Of a stretch of 12,571 bases of DNA, positions 7,244-12,511 are shown one piece after another. Source of the stretch: CAYLNH01 sp964384625 (GTDB lineage: Bacteria; Verrucomicrobiota; Lentisphaeria; JABSQK01); NCBI GenBank assembly GCA_964384625.1, contig CAYLNH010000220.1:1-12571 (forward strand), read 5' to 3'. Each line of letters starts with the position of its first letter. The stretch's first letter is position 1. Position numbers and translations under genes: made by a program. The notes under the pieces were generated by a model, which was not told where the DNA came from, did not search any database, and worked only from the letters and a program-made list of their open reading frames with translations.

Positions 7244-7909
7244 ATGCATTGGAAACCAACCCTCATTACCGTGCTCCTCGGGCTGTTGTTCGTGTGGGGA
7301 GTGCAGGCCGGCACGGAGGTCGCGTCCGACGAGGAACTCGCGGCGCTCCGGGCGAACATTCACGTGCCCGCGGTCAAGCCAACGCCCCGCGTTGTCGTCC
7401 CCAAGGTCCCCAGACAAGTCGGCAATGTCCAGATCGCCGTCACCCGGCCGGAGAAGAGCTATGTCTTCCCGGAACCGAACATCCTGCAGGCGATCGCCTG
7501 TTCCTTCACCAAGACCGCCGTCCTCCTGGAGACCCGGGCACAGCGCCGGGCGCAGAAGGACAAGAAGACCGTCGACATCGTTGTTCGTCGGCGCCGCCTG
7601 ACGCTGCGGTACACCCGCGACGCCTACGGCGAGAAATGCTTCCTGGCCGCCGGCCGCTTGAAATGGGAAACCATTGACGGCCAGTGGACCGGCACGAAGG
7701 TCTCCCTGCGAACGCTCAACAGCGTTCTGAATATTCTCCGTGCCAACCGCATCGGCGTCAGCCGCATCAGCGTGTCCGTCACCAACAAGGACGACTTGCG
7801 CAAGACGAAGATCATCCTGGATGAGCTGCGGCTGCGGCAACGTTCGTTGATCGGCATCAACCCGTACGTCGGCAATCGGGCCACAGTGATTTTCGGCAGA
7901 ACAAAATGA
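7244..7909 (+). CDS. Secreted basic protein of unknown function
   Basis: A 221-residue protein that I do not recognise. It has a Sec signal peptide (about residues 1-22, ending VQA before GTE) and no lipobox. The mature part begins with an acidic patch and a Pro/Val-rich segment (about 41-60). It then becomes a mixed, strongly basic domain with RRAQKDKKT and VVRRRRLTLRYTR in the middle and an alternating hydrophobic pattern (GVSRISVSVTNKDD) that suggests beta strands. The start at 7244 is fixed by GGAGG 6 nt upstream. The gene follows nqrF by 95 nt and opens the second gene run, 20 nt before the next gene. The order of genes suggests a periplasmic partner of the ExbB/ExbD-like motor encoded later. 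Existence is firm; the function is unknown. Confidence 0.8.
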   Translation: MHWKPTLITVLLGLLFVWGVQAGTEVASDEELAALRANIHVPAVKPTPRVVVPKVPRQVGNVQIAVTRPEKSYVFPEPNILQAIACSFTKTAVLLETRAQRRAQKDKKTVDIVVRRRRLTLRYTRDAYGEKCFLAAGRLKWETIDGQWTGTKVSLRTLNSVLNILRANRIGVSRISVSVTNKDDLRKTKIILDELRLRQRSLIGINPYVGNRATVIFGRTK

Positions 7910-7929
7910 ACCACACAAGGAGAACGGTT

Positions 7930-8382
7930 ATGAAGAACGCCATCCAAACGATCCTCTGTCTGGGGCTGCTGGCCGTTGGCCTGGCCCTGGGCGCGGGCTG
8001 TGCGTCCTGGTCCAGTCAGGAAGCGGTCCGCATCAATGTTCCGCGCGCGCACACGCCGGTGCAGTACGTCGAGAACCGCAACGACCCCGTGGAGGTGGTG
8101 CAGTTTGCGCGGACGCTGTCCGCGGCCGGCCGCCACCGTGAGGCCGCGGGCATTTATCTCGACGCGGCGGCCCGCTTCCAGTCCGTCGGCGGCAAGTTCG
8201 AACTGGACTGTCGCAAGGAAGCCGTACGCGAGTACTGGCTGGCCGGCGACCTGGAGCATGCGCGGCAGTTGCTGGCCGACCTCGAAGCGGAACAGGACAT
8301 CTACCGCCGGGCCGAGGAAGAGAAGAGTCTGAAACGTCTGCGCGCCTTGCTGAACAGCGGCCAGGTTGCGAAATCCCAATGA
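7930..8382 (+). CDS. Small lipoprotein with TPR-like helices
   Basis: A 150-residue protein with a hydrophobic signal ending in LGAGC, giving a likely lipidated Cys24; Gly at -3 is less common than Leu. Residues about 53-130 are helical. They resemble a degenerate tetratricopeptide arrangement (EVVQFARTLSAAGRHREAAGIYLDAA and then EYWLAGDLEHARQLLADLEA; both quoted only in part of the helix pair). Such modules bind peptides or proteins. The start at 7930 has AAGGAG (7917-7922) at 7 nt. An in-frame ATG at 7906 overlaps the previous stop but lacks a binding site and would spoil the signal peptide. It lies 20 nt after the previous gene and 14 nt before the next, so they share a transcript. Specific role unknown. 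Confidence 0.8.
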   Translation: MKNAIQTILCLGLLAVGLALGAGCASWSSQEAVRINVPRAHTPVQYVENRNDPVEVVQFARTLSAAGRHREAAGIYLDAAARFQSVGGKFELDCRKEAVREYWLAGDLEHARQLLADLEAEQDIYRRAEEEKSLKRLRALLNSGQVAKSQ

Positions 8383-8396
8383 ACCGGAGGTAAGCC

Positions 8397-9392
8397 ATGA
8401 AGTTCATCGCTGGAGCTGTCGCCGCCGTTCTCCTCGCCCTGGCAGGCACATCCGCTGTTGCGGATGAGCAGACCGGACGTGAGTTCAGTGAACTGGTGCG
8501 CGAACTGAATAAGGAACTGGCCGACGCCAAAGCAAAGGTCCGCGTCCTGGAAGAGAAGCATCAGGCCAACGTCAAGACCGACGCCCTGGAGGTGCTGCCC
8601 GAACGCCAGAAGGCGCTCAAGGACCTCCAGGGGCTGACGCAGCAACTGAAGAAAGCCCCGAACGACCGCACCAAGAAGGACCTGGAAGGCAAGGTCCAGG
8701 ACCAGGTTATCCGGGTTGCCGAACTCAGCGCCGATTTCCTCGAGAACCACAAGGACGAGCTGGTCAACCAGGACAAACAGCTGGAGGTCATCGAGAACGC
8801 CCTGGGCAAGGTCATCCTGAAACTTGACCGGCTGAAGACGCTGGCCGAGAAGAGCGGCGAAGAGACCACCAAGGAGGACATCCGCCGGCAGAAAACGGCT
8901 GCCCGACGCGAACTGCAGGGCATGGCCCGCATGGTGGAAGTCCTCGCCAAGAACAACCCGAAGTCCCAGCACTGGAACAGCGTGCGCCAGACGATTCTGC
9001 TGCAGGACGCGGTGCTGCAGCGCGGCGTGACCGACAGCAGCCGGCTGCAGGACATGCTGGAAGTGCAGAAGCAGGTCTACGAACAGACGCATACGCAGAT
9101 CGTCCTGGCCCGCCGCGGCATTGCCGAAGAGCGCAAGCTCGTGGCCCAGGTCGCTCTTGGTGAAGTCGCCCGCTCGATGCTCCGCAAGGCCGCCGGCCTG
9201 CTGCTGGGCAGCCACCAGGTCGAGAACATCGGCGAAGCCACGCTGGCCAAAGTCGACTTGCGCAAGAAGTCCCTCCTGCAGTTCCTCGATCAGGATCAGG
9301 GCGTGGACCAGAGCTTCGACGTCTCCGGCAGCATCGGCAACAACGATGCCCCGAGCGGCTACGAGGACTACCTGAAGAAAGACATCAACTGA
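8397..9392 (+). CDS. Secreted coiled-coil protein, unknown function
   Basis: A 331-residue protein with a Sec signal peptide (residues 1-22, AVA before DEQ). Almost the whole mature protein is predicted helical and highly charged, with heptad-like spacing. One such stretch is at about 27-60 (FSELVRELNKELADAKAKV) and others lie across 70-180 and 205-290. The last 45 residues turn acidic and probably flexible (FLDQDQGVDQSF, then SIGNNDAPSGYED). The start has GGAGG (8386-8390) at 6 nt. Position matters: periplasmic coiled-coil proteins of DUF3450 type precede ExbB/ExbD genes in known TonB-like operons. This may be a functional equivalent, but I see no sequence match good enough to name it. It could be a spacer across the periplasm or a cell-wall contact. 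Confidence 0.82.
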   Translation: MKFIAGAVAAVLLALAGTSAVADEQTGREFSELVRELNKELADAKAKVRVLEEKHQANVKTDALEVLPERQKALKDLQGLTQQLKKAPNDRTKKDLEGKVQDQVIRVAELSADFLENHKDELVNQDKQLEVIENALGKVILKLDRLKTLAEKSGEETTKEDIRRQKTAARRELQGMARMVEVLAKNNPKSQHWNSVRQTILLQDAVLQRGVTDSSRLQDMLEVQKQVYEQTHTQIVLARRGIAEERKLVAQVALGEVARSMLRKAAGLLLGSHQVENIGEATLAKVDLRKKSLLQFLDQDQGVDQSFDVSGSIGNNDAPSGYEDYLKKDIN

Positions 9393-9417
9393 ACCTTCAA
9401 GGACAGAGGACAGACCA

Positions 9418-9873
9418 ATGAGAAACAGTATCTGGAACAGCCTCCTCGTCATGGCGCTGCTGGCCGGCGGCCTGCCGGCTCTGGCGGATAACGCCGAGTT
9501 GATCACGGCCATGCGGAAACAGCAGAAGCAGGCGGAGACCCAACTGGTCCGGATGTGGGGCCGGAACCAACGCGGCAAGGACATGGAGAAGATCCTCTCC
9601 GACTATGTCGTCCGCGAGATCCGCCTGCGCTCCATCAGCGGCAAGCCGAACACCGGCTCACTGCTGAGCGCGCTGGTCAAGAGCAATCCCGACGGCTATG
9701 AAACGCCGCAGGCGATTGTCCAGGCGATGGTCGTGGAGTACTACCGCCGCCAGGGCGTCGATGTCTCCGATAACCGCTTTGTCGTCGGCAACTACCTGAT
9801 CCGCAATCAGGATCTGCAGTCGGAGGCGGATGCCGAACTGGCAAAGATCGAAGACGGAAAGGCAGATGAGTGA
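9418..9873 (+). CDS. Small secreted protein upstream of the ExbB-like gene
   Basis: A 151-residue protein with a Sec signal peptide (about residues 1-23, ALA before DNA). The mature part is charged and helical (MRKQQKQAETQLVRMWGRN), followed by a mixed domain with IVQAMVVEYYRRQGVDVSD (about 101-119) and an acidic C-terminus. I do not recognise the family. The start is supported by AGAGGA (9405-9410) at 7 nt. Its TGA shares one base with the ATG of the ExbB-like gene, so the two are translationally coupled and probably act together, likely as a periplasmic accessory of the channel. Confidence 0.8.
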   Translation: MRNSIWNSLLVMALLAGGLPALADNAELITAMRKQQKQAETQLVRMWGRNQRGKDMEKILSDYVVREIRLRSISGKPNTGSLLSALVKSNPDGYETPQAIVQAMVVEYYRRQGVDVSDNRFVVGNYLIRNQDLQSEADAELAKIEDGKADE

Positions 9874-10337
9874 TGACCCGGAAGCCACAGGAACTCCTCT
9901 TTCGCCTCGGCGCCGTTGCCGCCGGTGTGATCGGCTTCCTCGGCGTCATGAGCTGGGGCCCGAGCGGTGCGTTGCGGCTGTTGTACGACAAGGTCGGCAT
10001 CACCGTCATCGCACTGCTCCCTCTGGCCGTCTGGAGCGCCTGGACTGCGGTCCGCGGCGGTCGGCACCGGGACATCACACTCTCGTATATCGGCACCACG
10101 GCGCAACGGGTCGGACTGCTGGGCACGGTCATCGGCATCGTTGCCGCCACCGTCCGTATCGGTGACAACCTGAACGAGGGCGCGGCCAACGCCGTGACCG
10201 GCGCCTTGCCGGCGGTCGGCCAGGCGCTGATCAGCACCGCCGTTGGTTTTGTCATTGCCCTCGCCTGTGATTTCTTCCGTTACCTGCAGGAACGCGAATC
10301 CACCGCCGCGATAAACCATGAAAACCAGCCGGAATAA
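9873..10337 (+). CDS. Short ExbB/TolQ/MotA-like ion channel protein
   Basis: A 154-residue inner-membrane protein. Its second half matches the MotA/TolQ/ExbB channel core: RVGLLGTVIGIVAATVRI (79-96), then a loop, then ALPAVGQALISTAVGFVIAL (111-130). Thr85 and Thr122 line up with the two pore threonines of ExbB and TolQ. Four hydrophobic segments are visible (about 11-28, 42-58, 78-96 and 113-132). ExbB and TolQ are normally about 230-245 residues, so this version is very short and lacks most of the large cytoplasmic loop. It should form the oligomeric channel that drives the ExbD-like partner with H+ or Na+. The ATG at 9873 overlaps the previous stop by one base; a GTG at 9870 is the alternative start. 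The ExbD-like gene overlaps its last 20 bp. Confidence 0.82.
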   Translation: MTRKPQELLFRLGAVAAGVIGFLGVMSWGPSGALRLLYDKVGITVIALLPLAVWSAWTAVRGGRHRDITLSYIGTTAQRVGLLGTVIGIVAATVRIGDNLNEGAANAVTGALPAVGQALISTAVGFVIALACDFFRYLQERESTAAINHENQPE

Positions 10338-10755
10338 CAGCTTTAACTCACCGGGCACCGAAGGCATGCTCGACGTCATCCTCGGCTGCACCCTGGTGTT
10401 CCTGCTGCTCACCGCCCTGGCCCGCATCGACGGCAGCAGTACGAATGAATTCGCCCTGCCGGACATCGACCTGACCCCGGGCCGGCAGGCCGCCGCCGGC
10501 GCCGCCCGCACCCGGCGTACCGTCATCAGTCTCAAGGGCAATCGGCATGAAACAGCCGTCTGGATTGACGACCGCGAAGTCACTTTCGATCAACTCGACG
10601 CGGAGCTGTTGAAACTGGGCCGCGGCGCCCATGTCGCCTTGCGGCGCGACCGCGAACTGCCCTGCCGCATCGAAGATCAAGTCATCCTCGCCTGCCGGCG
10701 TGCCGGCATCGAACGAGTCGCCATCACCGTACAACAAGAGGAACCCTCGCCATGA
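10318..10755 (+). CDS. ExbD/TolR-like motor protein
   Basis: A 145-residue protein with the ExbD/TolR plan: a short cytoplasmic N-terminus, a single span (about 18-36) and a periplasmic domain. EGMLDVILGCTLVFLLLTAL (15-34) matches the conserved first helix, and Asp19 corresponds to the essential membrane aspartate of ExbD/TolR that couples ion flow to movement. The periplasmic part shows the expected order: an ALPDIDL-like strand (46-52), TVISLKGN (68-75), WIDDREVTFDQLDAELL (82-98), VALRRDRELP (106-115) and a final GIERVAITVQQE (130-141). It starts inside the ExbB-like gene (20-bp overlap) and ends in an ATGA overlap with the next gene. Together with its neighbour it forms the minimal motor. 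The original TonB, Tol or other assignment cannot be made from sequence. Confidence 0.85.
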   Translation: MKTSRNNSFNSPGTEGMLDVILGCTLVFLLLTALARIDGSSTNEFALPDIDLTPGRQAAAGAARTRRTVISLKGNRHETAVWIDDREVTFDQLDAELLKLGRGAHVALRRDRELPCRIEDQVILACRRAGIERVAITVQQEEPSP

Positions 10756-11207
10756 TAAAACGAATCCTTGTCCTCGTGATCTGGGTCGCCGTCGGCATGC
10801 TCCTGGCATTCGGCGGGCAGACCGCCTGGCGCTACTGGCAGCAGCGCGATCCAGAAACCACTGAAGACGTCGCCGCGCACATGCAGGACACCATCACAGC
10901 CGGCAAGAAGACCGCGGCGGCGGCCGCCGCCGGACTCCGCCAGGAGGCGGAAGCCGCCCTGCAGGAACCGCCGGCAGAAAAGCCGGCGGCCGCGCCCGAA
11001 CCCGAGGTCGCGGTCGAAGACCGGGAGGAGCGCGCGCATGATCGCCTCGACGGCCTGGTCGGCGACGATCCGCCGCCGGCCGCGACAACAGAGACCAACG
11101 AAGAACTGGCCGCCGACCGCACCGCCCGCGAGGAACGGCGCCGCCGCGAAGAAGACGCCCTGTTCCAACGACAGATGCGGATCTTCGACGAACTCTCGGG
11201 AGAGTGA
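10752..11207 (+). CDS. Single-span Ala/Glu/Arg-rich protein, TolA-like in layout
   Basis: A 151-residue protein with one N-terminal membrane span (about 4-22) and a long hydrophilic part. First comes an Ala-rich helix (TAAAAAAGLRQEAEAALQ, 54-71), then a Pro/Ala/Glu linker (73-92). An acidic region with a PPPA spacer follows, and a strongly charged C-terminal helix (REERRRREEDALFQRQMR, 126-143) closes it. The layout recalls TolA or TonB linkers, but there is no recognisable C-terminal receptor-binding domain. The start is in a 4-bp ATGA overlap with the ExbD-like stop and has AGAGGA (10737-10742) at 9 nt. Composition-driven similarity makes homology claims unsafe. The context suggests a link between the motor and periplasmic partners. 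Confidence 0.75.
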   Translation: MIKRILVLVIWVAVGMLLAFGGQTAWRYWQQRDPETTEDVAAHMQDTITAGKKTAAAAAAGLRQEAEAALQEPPAEKPAAAPEPEVAVEDREERAHDRLDGLVGDDPPPAATTETNEELAADRTAREERRRREEDALFQRQMRIFDELSGE

Positions 11208-11340
11208 ACAGGTCGAGAAACCCGGAACCCAGGAACAAACGCCGAACGCTGATACACAGCCACTGGAGGGGGGCGCGGGGTCAGCGACCGATCCCGGTCC
11301 CCTTCCGCTTTGCCGGTTGCCGCCGGCAGGAGCGCACCAC
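11208..11340 (+). other. Non-coding gap in the motor gene run
   Basis: This 133-nt gap is the longest break inside the run. It contains a G-rich tract (GGAGGGGGGCGCGGGG, 11265-11280) and later a C-rich tract. GCCGG-N6-CCGGC (11312-11327) forms a small hairpin just before the ribosome binding site of the microprotein gene. I see no convincing promoter or terminator. Confidence 0.35.
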
Positions 11341-11415
11341 ATGAACCCCAAGGAAGCCACAGCAACGCTGCTCTTCATCGCGATCATGTTCGTCCTGATC
11401 CTGATTGTGGCGTGA
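11341..11415 (+). CDS. 24-residue single-span membrane microprotein
   Basis: A very short gene that automatic callers would miss. The product is a polar start (MNPKEATAT) followed by an uninterrupted hydrophobic helix (LLFIAIMFVLILIVA) that ends at the C-terminus, enough for one membrane span. AGGAG (11328-11332) lies 8 nt before the ATG. The TGA sits 9 nt before the next gene, and the GTGAGG that serves that gene overlaps this stop, so the two are coupled. It lies between two other single-span proteins of the ExbB/ExbD-like cluster. Small membrane proteins often stabilise larger complexes, and that is the likely role here. Chance is possible, but site, spacing and composition agree. Confidence 0.6.
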   Translation: MNPKEATATLLFIAIMFVLILIVA

Positions 11416-11424
11416 GGCCGGTCG

Positions 11425-12147
11425 ATGAAGACGATTGACATCATCGCGGGAATTCTCGTGATCGCCGCTGTCGTGCTGCTCGGCGTCGTTGCCCTGGCGG
11501 GGCCGCAGGCCACGCCGCCGCCGCCCGAGCTGGAGGTTACCGTCGACATCATTCGGGATGAGCCGGAACCGCAACCGGAACCGCCGCGGCCCGAACCGCC
11601 GCCGCCCGAAACGGAACCCGAACCCACCCCGCAGCCCGCCCCGCCGGAACCGGATGACGCGCCCGGCGCCCTCCCGCCGCTGCGCGCGAACTACCGGCGA
11701 TACGTCGGCTTCCAACGCTATGCCGAAGGCATGTTCCGCGCCGGCGCCGACTTCTACGTCACCGGCGCCAAACGCGACACCTTGTTGAAGATCAACTTCG
11801 GTACCGGCAGTCTCAATGAGACGTCGGTAAGCACAATCGTCGGCCGCGGCTACAGCCCGCGCACCCGGGTGATCAGCGACGAGCCGGCTTTGCAGCAGTA
11901 CCTTGACCTGGCCCGGACGAAACACGGCTCGCCCGATCCCGAGGTGATCCTGCTCATTCCGCAGCGGCTCGAAACCCGGCTCGCCCGCAAACTCCATGCC
12001 GCCCTCAAGCAGCAGGGCGCGCGCCTTCATGACGTCACCAGCCTGCGCGGCGTCTACCGGCTCAACAACAACCGGCTGATTCTCCACATCCAGCAGGCCT
12101 ACACCGCCGACAAGACTTGCCGGCTCAACCTGCCGATCCGCATTTAA
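11425..12147 (+). CDS. TonB-like single-span protein with Pro/Glu linker and novel C-terminal domain
   Basis: A 240-residue protein. One N-terminal span (about 6-26) leads into a linker at 30-80 that is almost entirely Pro, Glu and Ala with PEP-type repeats, as in TonB, where it reaches across the periplasm. The C-terminal domain (about 85-240) is folded in appearance but lacks the TonB C-terminal pattern. It has YRRYVGFQRYAEGMF (90-104), TLLKINFGTG (119-128), PEVILLIPQRLETRLARKLH (172-191) and ends in LNLPIRI. The VILLIPQRL-helix pattern faintly recalls the ExbD/TolR periplasmic fold, but this is only an impression. The start has GTGAGG (11412-11417) at 7 nt. It is the last gene of the run and the likely force transmitter of the motor. 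Gene certain, role inferred. Confidence 0.8.
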   Translation: MKTIDIIAGILVIAAVVLLGVVALAGPQATPPPPELEVTVDIIRDEPEPQPEPPRPEPPPPETEPEPTPQPAPPEPDDAPGALPPLRANYRRYVGFQRYAEGMFRAGADFYVTGAKRDTLLKINFGTGSLNETSVSTIVGRGYSPRTRVISDEPALQQYLDLARTKHGSPDPEVILLIPQRLETRLARKLHAALKQQGARLHDVTSLRGVYRLNNNRLILHIQQAYTADKTCRLNLPIRI

Positions 12148-12175
12148 CCCCGCCCCGATCCGCCCCGCCGTCCCC
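12148..12175 (+). terminator. C-rich tract after the last motor gene, possible Rho-type site
   Basis: Directly after the TAA at 12145-12147, the RNA would be rich in C, with CGCCCCG repeated at 10-nt distance (12151-12157 and 12161-12167). Rho loading sites are C-rich, but they are also G-poor and this tract has several G's. No intrinsic terminator (hairpin plus T-run) is visible after the gene, which leaves this as the only candidate. Weak. Confidence 0.2.
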
Positions 12176-12210
12176 GGCTGCCGAAACACGGTGACGTCTG
12201 ACGCCCTCAT

Positions 12211-12310
12211 TTCGGATGCTCAGCATCGCCTGGAGCGATGCCCCGGGCAACGTTGTACAAGGGCGTTGCCCCTGGCTCCGGGATTGCGCTTTCAAAGCAC
12301 GAAATCCGAA
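12211..12310. repeat. Multi-hairpin palindromic repeat element, probably dispersed
   Basis: A 100-bp unit bounded by TTCGGAT (12211-12217) and its complement ATCCGAA (12304-12310). Inside are GCATCG/CGATGC (12223-12228 and 12236-12241, loop 7), GGGCAACG/CGTTGCCC (12245-12252 and 12264-12271, loop 11 containing TTGTACAA), and GCTTT/AAAGC (12288-12298). CCTGGAGC (12229-12236) can also pair with GCTCCGGG (12275-12282) with one T-G pair as an alternative fold. The AGGGCGTTGCCCCTGGCT core is very like hairpin repeats I know from intergenic regions of Planctomycetes/Verrucomicrobia-like genomes. No transposase is linked to it here. Copy number cannot be seen from one window. Confidence 0.6.
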
Positions 12311-12318
12311 GCAACCCC

Positions 12319-12429
12319 TGCAACCGACAGTCGCTGCCGGCGACGACGCCAAGGTCCATGACTCCCGAAGGACAGTAGAGAGCGAAGTGAATGTCAGCTC
12401 CGACATGCAATTGTTGATGCAACCGACAG
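12319..12429. repeat. 12-bp direct repeat TGCAACCGACAG
   Basis: TGCAACCGACAG occurs at 12319-12330 and again at 12418-12429, 99 nt apart. An inverted partial copy (CTGTCGG) lies at 12505-12511. The first copy begins 8 nt after the end of the 12211-12310 element. The copies could be duplicated ends of a small mobile unit or alternative pairing partners of an RNA. Confidence 0.5.
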
Positions 12430-12511
12430 AAGTCCTGCGGACCGTCTCAAACAGTCTGCTTCCGAGCGTGGCCGCGGTCGTCTCAGACCGCGCATCCCCC
12501 ACTTCTGTCGG
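12423..12511. other. Perfect 11-bp inverted repeat enclosing two hairpins, possible structured RNA
   Basis: CCGACAGAAGT (12423-12433) and ACTTCTGTCGG (12501-12511) are exactly complementary. Between them lie GCGGAC/GTCTGC (12437-12442 and 12454-12459, one G-T pair) and CGCGGTC/GACCGCG (12473-12479 and 12486-12492, 6-nt loop). This gives a three-way-junction shape. Both hairpins carry a similar CGTCTCA stretch (12443-12449 and 12479-12485). The strand is undecided because the structure is nearly symmetric. It may be a structured RNA or one end of a dispersed repeat. Confidence 0.35.

Noticed and set aside
6108..7259. 383-codon minus-strand frame opposite nqrF
   Set aside because: Reverse shadow of nqrF with no start signal or recognisable domain.
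8301..9584. 427-codon open frame on the minus strand
   Set aside because: Antisense to the coiled-coil gene. The composition mirrors the Leu/Lys/Glu codons of the plus strand, and the plus frame has a signal peptide and a good ribosome binding site.
11208..11340. Frameshifted continuation joining the 10752-11207 protein to the microprotein
   Set aside because: The joined frame would be Pro/Gly-rich without pattern. The TGA at 11205 is followed by a normal ribosome binding site for a separate short gene, so two genes explain it better.
12125..12502. 125- and 71-codon minus-strand frames over the same region
   Set aside because: Same reason: repeat-derived sequence, no start signal, overlap with the end of the TonB-like gene.
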